From: Candidatus Bathyarchaeota archaeon
Lineage (GTDB): Archaea; Thermoproteota; Bathyarchaeia; TCS64
Assembly (NCBI GenBank): GCA_014730055.1
Contig: WJIV01000144.1
Span: forward strand, 1 to 6,040
DNA: 6,040 nt
Direction of reading: 5' to 3'
Shown here piece by piece: positions 1 to 4,007 of the stretch. A model generated the notes under the pieces. That model did not search any database, was not told the DNA's origin, and worked only from the letters and a program-made list of their open reading frames with translations. How positions within the stretch are numbered: the first letter of the stretch is position 1; every line of letters begins with the position of its first letter. The position numbers and the translations under genes are program-made.

Positions 1-18
1 ATATATTGTGTTAATATA

Positions 19-42
19 GATAAAATTAAAATGTATATATGG
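19..42 (+). promoter_or_regulatory. possible archaeal promoter of the receiver gene
   Basis: This is an A/T-only stretch ending in a TATA-like run (tgtatatatgg, near 32-42), with a second A/T-rich candidate near 20-29. It lies just upstream of the GTG start at 57. No clear Shine-Dalgarno precedes that start, which fits a leaderless or short-leader transcript. The whole region is A/T-rich, so a TATA match carries little weight. The window also begins only 56 bases upstream, so a promoter further left cannot be excluded. Confidence 0.25.
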
Positions 43-56
43 ATGTTAAAAGATGA

Positions 57-431
57 GTGGGGTTAGATTTTATTAAAGTACTTATTGTTGACGACGAAGA
101 GGATATTCGTAATTTAGGGCAAATGATGCTTGCAGATGAGGGATACGATGTTTTAACGGCAAAAAACGCAGGTGAGGCAATAACAAAGGCAGAGGAAGAA
201 AAACCGGATATAATATTAATGGATATTGTCATGCCTGGACGGAACGGGTTCGATGCGTGCAAGATTCTAAAATTTAAGCCTGCTACTAAAGAGATTCCTG
301 TGGTTATGTTCTCAGCTCTTGGAAGGGATGTTGATAAGGAGATGGCCGATGAAGCAGGTGCTGAAGCCTATATAACTAAGCCCTTTGATAAGGAAAAACT
401 TCTTGAGTTAATTGAAGAGCATACTAAGTAA
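57..431 (+). CDS. stand-alone CheY-like response regulator receiver
   Basis: This is a single-domain receiver of 124 residues, the usual CheY size, with no DNA-binding or enzymatic output domain. The family accepts a phosphoryl group from a histidine kinase on a conserved aspartate. The full catalytic set is visible: acidic pair D12-D13 after the first strand (VLIVDDEED), phospho-acceptor D56 in LMDIVMPG, the switch Ser/Thr position S86, Y105 at the aromatic switch position, and K108 in the K-P-F motif. Start choice: GTG at 57 follows directly after an in-frame TGA at 54-56, and it puts the first beta strand at the expected place. The gene converges on the histidine kinase ending at 485, so it is a plausible phosphotransfer partner, but it is not co-transcribed with it. 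The divergent sensor or kinases elsewhere are alternative donors. The receiver identity is secure; the partner is inferred. Confidence 0.95.
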   Translation: MGLDFIKVLIVDDEEDIRNLGQMMLADEGYDVLTAKNAGEAITKAEEEKPDIILMDIVMPGRNGFDACKILKFKPATKEIPVVMFSALGRDVDKEMADEAGAEAYITKPFDKEKLLELIEEHTK

Positions 432-484
432 TTAAAAAATTCAAGTTTCAATTATTTTATCCTTATAATTTTGTTGTGCTATTT
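432..484. terminator. T-rich convergent terminator region
   Basis: A 53-bp gap lies between two convergent stop codons. On the + strand the second half is T-rich (about 450-476), downstream of the receiver. On the - strand there is a run of six T after the histidine kinase stop (complement of the A-run near 434-439). Archaeal transcription commonly ends at such T-rich tracts without a stable hairpin, and I see no convincing long stem-loop. The assignment rests on position and composition only. Confidence 0.4.
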
Positions 485-2017
485 TTATCCGTTTTTTGGT
501 AGGGTGAATATAAATTTAGAACCTTTTCCTCTTCCCTCTGACTCTGCCCAGATCTCCCCCCCATGCATCTCAACTATTCCCCTAGAGATACTCAACCCAA
601 GACCAGTGGATTTCTCTGTTACAGTGGGCCTATCAATCTGTGGAAAAGGTTCAAATAATTTACTCTTATCCTCTTCACTTAGTCCAATTCCCTCATCCTT
701 TACAAGGACTTTTATCATATCTTCAGATGCTTTTACGGTGAGAACTATTTCTGTATCCTCAGGACTGAACTTCCATGCATTATTTAATAAATTCACAAGA
801 ACCTCTGAGATTCTTGTACGGTCTGCATTTATTGTTGGAAGATCTCCAGTTTTGTTGATTTCGAGTGTTTGTCTTTTTTGATCGAATAGGGGTATCATTT
901 CTTCTTTTACGTTATCAATTACCTTCTCAAGTTCCATGGGTTCTTTATCTATCTCCATTTTTCCTGAATTAATCCTCTGCTGATTTAGTAGATCGTCTGT
1001 AAGGCTTTGTAATCTTTCTGTGTTTCTTTGGACAATATCTAGTAGATCCTTAATTCTTTTTGGGACCTCTCCAGCTGATCCATTTTGAATATAGTCAACG
1101 TATCCTTTGATGGAGACTAGAGGGGTCCGTAGTTCATGGGTCGCCATACTTAGAAATCGATCTTTCATTTTGTTAAGATTGACAAGTTCCTCATTTGTTT
1201 TTTCAAGTTCACGTGTTCGTTGTTCGACTATATCTTCGAGATTTTCTGTATAGTTTTTTAACTCTTTTTCAAGATCAATTTTGTATAACCCATAAGCTAT
1301 ATCATTTGTTATATCTTCCAAGAAAGATTTTTCGTCTTCTTCAAATATTCGGTTCTCATAAGACATCCCTAATATACCGTAGACATTTTCTGAGTAACTT
1401 ATTTGTGTGCAGATAATTTTTTCATCCTTATAGTCTGAGCAAATCTGGCAATTATCACATTCATCTAATGGTTCATCGATCTTATGAATTCCAGATTCTT
1501 TTAACCCAAGTCTAAGACATATTGGAAGTATTTTTTGATTATTGATTTTTTTTGTAAGTATTTTCTGGTCTTTTGAACTATAACATTTGATTAGGTTAGC
1601 TTCCTCATCAATTCTGATGATCCACACATGATTGAACCCTCGTTTATCTTGGATTATCTTCGGTATTTCTAGTAACAGATCTGAAATATTCTCTGATCGA
1701 AGGATAATCTGGTTAACTTTTCTATTTGCATTGAGAATTTGATTTAAGTTCTCTATTTTCTCATGTGCTCGGGTGAAGCCTACACTATAGGTCATAATCA
1801 TCTCTAACAGAAGATTAATCGACTCTTTGTCGAGAACCTTTGTTTTTTCTATCTGATTAATAGCCTCAATAAAAAAACCTACCACGCTGTCTGGAGCATA
1901 TCCTAGCTTGTATAGTCTCGTCCCTAGATTTGAAGCTCTGTATCTTTCGCTTTCTCCTCCTCGTACGGAATATGCTTTTAGTATATCAGCTATCTCTTCG
2001 ACTAAATCTTGACTCAA
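485..2017 (-). CDS. RsbU_N-GAF-histidine kinase, probable output of the RsbRST module
   Basis: This is a 510-residue soluble histidine kinase with no membrane segment. Residues 1 to ~90 resemble the N-terminal RsbT-binding domain of Bacillus RsbU: the stretch near 69-91, LLLEMIMTYSVGF followed by AHEKIENL, parallels the FLIEVMIGYGMAYQEH region of RsbU recalled from memory. A GAF-like domain follows (~95-247) with cysteines C167 (LPIC), C187, C190 and C193. Next come a coiled coil (~248-285) and HisKA with phospho-acceptor H294 in the H-E-L-R-T-P motif. HATPase_c shows the N-box at N409/N412-N413, G1 D441-E-G-I-G445 and G2 G472-L-G-L-S. All catalytic motifs are intact, so it should be an active kinase. 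The TTG start at 2017 overlaps the rsbX TGA by four bases. The next ATG is at codon 73, inside the RsbU_N-like domain, so the TTG start is needed. Inference: RsbT binds residues 1-90 and modulates autophosphorylation. In Bacillus the same domain is fused to a PP2C phosphatase. The kinase assignment is certain; the RsbU_N assignment is strong by eye but not profile-checked. Confidence 0.93.
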   Translation of the reverse strand: MSQDLVEEIADILKAYSVRGGESERYRASNLGTRLYKLGYAPDSVVGFFIEAINQIEKTKVLDKESINLLLEMIMTYSVGFTRAHEKIENLNQILNANRKVNQIILRSENISDLLLEIPKIIQDKRGFNHVWIIRIDEEANLIKCYSSKDQKILTKKINNQKILPICLRLGLKESGIHKIDEPLDECDNCQICSDYKDEKIICTQISYSENVYGILGMSYENRIFEEDEKSFLEDITNDIAYGLYKIDLEKELKNYTENLEDIVEQRTRELEKTNEELVNLNKMKDRFLSMATHELRTPLVSIKGYVDYIQNGSAGEVPKRIKDLLDIVQRNTERLQSLTDDLLNQQRINSGKMEIDKEPMELEKVIDNVKEEMIPLFDQKRQTLEINKTGDLPTINADRTRISEVLVNLLNNAWKFSPEDTEIVLTVKASEDMIKVLVKDEGIGLSEEDKSKLFEPFPQIDRPTVTEKSTGLGLSISRGIVEMHGGEIWAESEGRGKGSKFIFTLPKNG

Positions 2018-2592
2018 GACTTTACTTCCTCTATAGCTAGTATAAAGGTCAGGTCATCAGTTTCTTTTCCCCACTCTTTAACTATCAAATTAATCGCTTT
2101 TTCTGGGTCCTTTTTTAAGGGATAATTTTCAGGTTGAAATCTTCTTGATATACCGTCACTGTGGATATAAAATGCAAATCCTTTTCTGAGATTGTATTCA
2201 TATGTAGATACTTTTCTAATATTGTGTCCTACTATTCCAGGTCTTGAGATGGGTCTTTTGTGTTTAAAATTCAAGATACATGCTTCAGTATCCCCAATCC
2301 CAGCGTAATTTAATGTTCTTTGGTTAGTATCTATTCGGGCTAAGCCCATCACCGCTCCTCTAGTATTTTTTATGGCTTCATGACATCCCCATATTAATTC
2401 GTTCAGGCTTTGATGAGCATGATTTTCAACATATTTTTTTGCTTTTACAGAAGCTTCTGAGGCTTTCTTACCGTGTCCAAGGCCATCTATTACGCCCATT
2501 AGGATTTTTTCATGTTGTTTAATTATTATATAATTGTCTCCATTATCAGTTTCAACAGGTCTTGTAAAGACGAAGGTTTTAACGGTGGACAA
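2014..2592 (-). CDS. rsbX: RsbX-like PP2C phosphatase (stressosome feedback phosphatase)
   Basis: This is a 192-residue stand-alone PP2C/SpoIIE-type serine/threonine phosphatase, close to Bacillus RsbX in length (about 200). RsbX removes phosphate from the RsbS and RsbR STAS proteins and resets the stressosome. The metal-site acidic residues are in place: D19 (GDN), D36-G37 (VIDGLGHG), D146-G147 (HSDG) and D180 (TDDLT). The segment around 70-107 (CHEAIKNTRGA, then ARID and a Y-A-G-I-G-D block) closely parallels the RsbX core recalled from memory. Unlike RsbU it has no N-terminal regulatory domain, which fits RsbX and not RsbU. The start is TTG at 2592, three bases after the rsbT stop and 10 bases after a good AAGGAG. 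Its 3' end overlaps the kinase gene as TTGA. Its position between rsbT and the output kinase differs from Bacillus, where rsbX is last, after sigB. Substrates are inferred to be the two STAS proteins here. Confidence 0.88.
   Translation of the reverse strand: MSTVKTFVFTRPVETDNGDNYIIIKQHEKILMGVIDGLGHGKKASEASVKAKKYVENHAHQSLNELIWGCHEAIKNTRGAVMGLARIDTNQRTLNYAGIGDTEACILNFKHKRPISRPGIVGHNIRKVSTYEYNLRKGFAFYIHSDGISRRFQPENYPLKKDPEKAINLIVKEWGKETDDLTFILAIEEVKS
2025..2032 (-). promoter_or_regulatory. Shine-Dalgarno for the histidine kinase TTG start
   Basis: AGAGGAAG on the - strand lies inside the end of rsbX, with the GAGG core 10 bases before the TTG at 2017. It supports the TTG start and suggests translation coupled to rsbX. 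Confidence 0.5.
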
Positions 2593-2595
2593 TTA

Positions 2596-3000
2596 CTAAC
2601 TTCTCCTTGGCAAGAATTTTCTCATTGTTACTATTGTTCCCTTTCCTACCCGTGAATTGATCTCGAACTCATCCATTAGCCTTTTAGCTCCACCTAGGCC
2701 AAGTCCCAAGCTATCTTTTGTTGAATAGCCGTTACGCATTGCTTGCTCAACATCAGGGATTCCATTGCCTTCATCGCTTATCATTATCTCTAAGCCTTTT
2801 TTGTTATCCGTATGTTTTATCTTCATCACCCCACCTCCTCCATGGGTTAATGCGTTTCTTGTTATCTCAGATACCGCTGTTGCTATTCTAGTTTGATTAA
2901 CTAGGGAGAAATCTAGGTCCTTAGCAATTTTTCTTGCGAGGCGCCGTGCTAGGATAATATCTCTTTCTTCTTTTATCTCCATAGTTTGTTCCTGAATCAA
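2596..3000 (-). CDS. rsbT: RsbT-like serine/threonine kinase (GHKL, partner-switching kinase)
   Basis: This 134-residue protein consists of one HATPase (GHKL) domain, the same size as Bacillus RsbT (about 133). RsbT phosphorylates the STAS domains of RsbS and RsbR, then leaves the stressosome and binds RsbU. Visible motifs are the N-box S44-E-I-T-R-N49, G1 at D76-E-G-N-G80-I-P-D, and a G-rich ATP lid L98-G-L-G-L-G-G-A-K-R-L-M-D-E-F (98-112), which is very close to the RsbT version. There is no phospho-accepting histidine. The start is TTG at 3000, sharing TTGA with the rsbS stop. This start puts the D-I of the R-D-I-I-L-A-R-R segment at residue 14 and the N-box Asn at residue 49, the same numbers as in Bacillus RsbT from memory, so it is preferred over the ATG at 2982. 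The alternative identity, an RsbW/SpoIIAB anti-sigma factor, is disfavoured by the lid sequence and the operon context. Confidence 0.92.
   Translation of the reverse strand: MIQEQTMEIKEERDIILARRLARKIAKDLDFSLVNQTRIATAVSEITRNALTHGGGGVMKIKHTDNKKGLEIMISDEGNGIPDVEQAMRNGYSTKDSLGLGLGGAKRLMDEFEINSRVGKGTIVTMRKFLPRRS
2603..2608 (-). promoter_or_regulatory. Shine-Dalgarno AAGGAG for rsbX
   Basis: AAGGAG on the - strand lies within the last codons of rsbT, 10 bases before the TTG at 2592. It is the clearest ribosome binding site in the operon. It supports the TTG start, since no in-frame ATG is available nearby. Confidence 0.65.
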
Positions 3001-3371
3001 GATGTTTCATCCTTTAGGAATTTCATCGCTTCCTCTAGGTTCAAAGCTGTTTTTACATCTGGAAAGGAGATACCTAACTCTACAAGGGTGATTGCTGTAT
3101 CAGGTCTAATCCCGGAGATCACTACGCTTACGCCAAGTAGTCGAGCTGAATTGGCTAGTTCCCCGACTGCTCTAATTAAAAAGCTATCAACAGTGATTAT
3201 TCCACTTACGTCTATGATAAGATTGTTGATTTTTCCTTCTCCAAGCAAGTCTAGAATATCGTTTGTCATCCGGATTATCTCTGAGTCATGTAGAGCCATG
3301 TAAGGAGAGATTAGGAGAGTATCTCCTATTTTTGTCAGAGAGTATTCAGAGCCTGATCCTTCTATACTCAA
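2997..3371 (-). CDS. rsbS: RsbS-like STAS protein (stressosome core, Ser acceptor)
   Basis: This is a 124-residue single STAS-domain protein, the usual size of RsbS. RsbS forms the stressosome core with RsbR and holds RsbT until it is phosphorylated. The acceptor site is present: S63 in the V-D-S-F-L-I-R-A-V-G-E segment, matching S59 of Bacillus RsbS (I-D-S-F-I-A-K-V-L-G-D, from memory). The C-terminal half (V-V-I-S-G-I-R-P-D, then L-V-E-L-G-I-S and V-K-T-A-L-N-L-E) also tracks RsbS closely. The start is TTG at 3371. The codon just before it is a stop, and no in-frame ATG lies nearby, so TTG is the first possible start; a weak GAGTGAT lies 4 bases upstream. It begins 5 bases after the upstream STAS gene ends and overlaps rsbT by 4 bases, so translational coupling is likely. 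The N-terminus is about 4 residues longer than in Bacillus. Confidence 0.9.
   Translation of the reverse strand: MSIEGSGSEYSLTKIGDTLLISPYMALHDSEIIRMTNDILDLLGEGKINNLIIDVSGIITVDSFLIRAVGELANSARLLGVSVVISGIRPDTAITLVELGISFPDVKTALNLEEAMKFLKDETS
3009..3015 (-). promoter_or_regulatory. Shine-Dalgarno for the rsbT TTG start
   Basis: AAAGGAT on the - strand lies inside the end of rsbS, with the AAGGA core 9 bases before the TTG at 3000. It favours that start. A weaker AGGA also precedes the in-frame ATG at 2982, so the choice is not settled by this site alone. Confidence 0.45.
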
Positions 3372-3376
3372 TCATA

Positions 3377-3769
3377 TCACTCTATATTTACTACCTTCAG
3401 GTTCATTTGATTGAATGTATAGTGTAGAGCTCTACGGAGTACATTGAATGTTGGTACCTGGAATACAACATCTAAGCCAACTAGCGTCTTTGCTACATCG
3501 GGTCGCATACCAGATATTACGGCATTTGATCCCATGAGTTTCAATGCCTTGATTATATCGATTAGGTGTTTGACCACTCTAGTATCCATTGCCTCAACAC
3601 CAGCAATATCAATTATCACGAACTTGGCTTCTTCTTCTACGATTTTTTGAAGTAACTCTTCTGAGAGTTTCTCTGCTCTATGTGTATCTAGTATTCCAAT
3701 AACTGGGACAAGGATTATATTATCCCATATCTCAACCAAAGGCGTTTTCTGTCCTAACTCAGATTCCAT
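3377..3769 (-). CDS. rsbR: RsbR-type STAS protein lacking the N-terminal sensor domain
   Basis: This is a 130-residue STAS protein matching the C-terminal half of Bacillus RsbR paralogues. Both RsbT target threonines are present: T29 in G-I-L-D-T and T63 in A-M-D-T. They are 34 residues apart, the same spacing as T171 and T205 of RsbRA (from memory). Other RsbR-like blocks are P-L-V-E-I-W-D-N-I near the start, V-I-I-D-I-A-G-V (51-58) and G-M-R-P-D-V-A-K-T-L-V (87-97). Full RsbR proteins are about 270-280 residues, with an N-terminal globin-like sensor; here only nine residues precede the STAS domain. The truncation is genuine and not a start error, because an in-frame TGA lies four codons before the ATG. 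It is the first gene of the operon and the only one starting with ATG. It has no Shine-Dalgarno, as expected for a leaderless transcript. A second RsbS-like core protein is the alternative, but the two-threonine pattern favours RsbR. Confidence 0.87.
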   Translation of the reverse strand: MESELGQKTPLVEIWDNIILVPVIGILDTHRAEKLSEELLQKIVEEEAKFVIIDIAGVEAMDTRVVKHLIDIIKALKLMGSNAVISGMRPDVAKTLVGLDVVFQVPTFNVLRRALHYTFNQMNLKVVNIE

Positions 3770-3800
3770 TTTTTGAACTCAATTCAACAGTGAGAAACAT

Positions 3801-3810
3801 AATTTATAAA
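3801..3810 (-). promoter_or_regulatory. TATA box of the RsbRSTX-kinase operon
   Basis: On the - strand this reads TTTATAAATT, centred about 36 bases upstream of the first ATG (3769). An archaeal start about 25 bases downstream of the box would fall near 3780, giving a leader of about 10 bases. That agrees with the absence of a Shine-Dalgarno at the first gene. Confidence 0.5.
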
Positions 3811-3860
3811 CACCTTACATTTAATATTGATTTTACATTAATTTCAAAGAACCCAATTAG

Positions 3861-3871
3861 CTTATATAAAG
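3861..3871. promoter_or_regulatory. second, near-palindromic TATA-like element
   Basis: CTTATATAAAG reads almost the same on both strands. It could serve the divergent sensor gene (start near 3890, leader over 100 bases) or be an upstream alternative promoter for the operon. Orientation cannot be decided from sequence. Confidence 0.3.
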
Positions 3872-4007
3872 TAAAAAGATAGGAAGTTCTTTTATATTGA
3901 ATAATAAGTTCAGGATAAATAGTTTTCCTTAGAGCATTTTGATTATGTTTATTATTTATGAATCCTATTATTGAGCAAACTCAAGATATAGATGTAGTGT
4001 CACATTA

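Larger units (their letters stand above)
3770..4007. other. divergent intergenic control region
   Basis: This region holds 238 bp between the two divergent start codons, A/T-rich and without a credible gene. It contains the two TATA-like elements listed separately, a third A/T-rich candidate on the + strand near 3947-3960, and a short direct repeat TTACATT at 3815-3821 and 3833-3839. No Shine-Dalgarno precedes either start. Confidence 0.6.

Noticed and set aside
471..881. Open frame on the + strand opposite the end of the histidine kinase
   Set aside because: It is antisense to the catalytic domain of a well-supported kinase and encodes a Ser/Pro/Phe-rich sequence with no recognisable family. 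The frame openness is a by-product of the real gene.
2980..2982. In-frame ATG as an alternative start for rsbT, with a weak AGGA before it
   Set aside because: The TTG at 3000 gives an N-terminus whose length matches Bacillus RsbT residue for residue up to the N-box, and it forms the same TTGA overlap seen at the kinase gene.
2596..3000. RsbW/SpoIIAB anti-sigma factor instead of RsbT
   Set aside because: The lid and G-box sequences, the 134-residue length and the neighbours (rsbS, rsbR, rsbX) all fit RsbT, and there is no sigma factor or RsbV nearby.
2986..3650. Open frames on the + strand opposite the two STAS genes
   Set aside because: They are antisense to conserved domains, Ser/Thr-rich, with no recognisable features. 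The minus-strand genes explain the sequence fully.
3945..3974. Ten-codon ATG reading frame upstream of the divergent sensor gene
   Set aside because: It is too short and A/T-rich to distinguish from chance, and no ribosome binding site precedes it.
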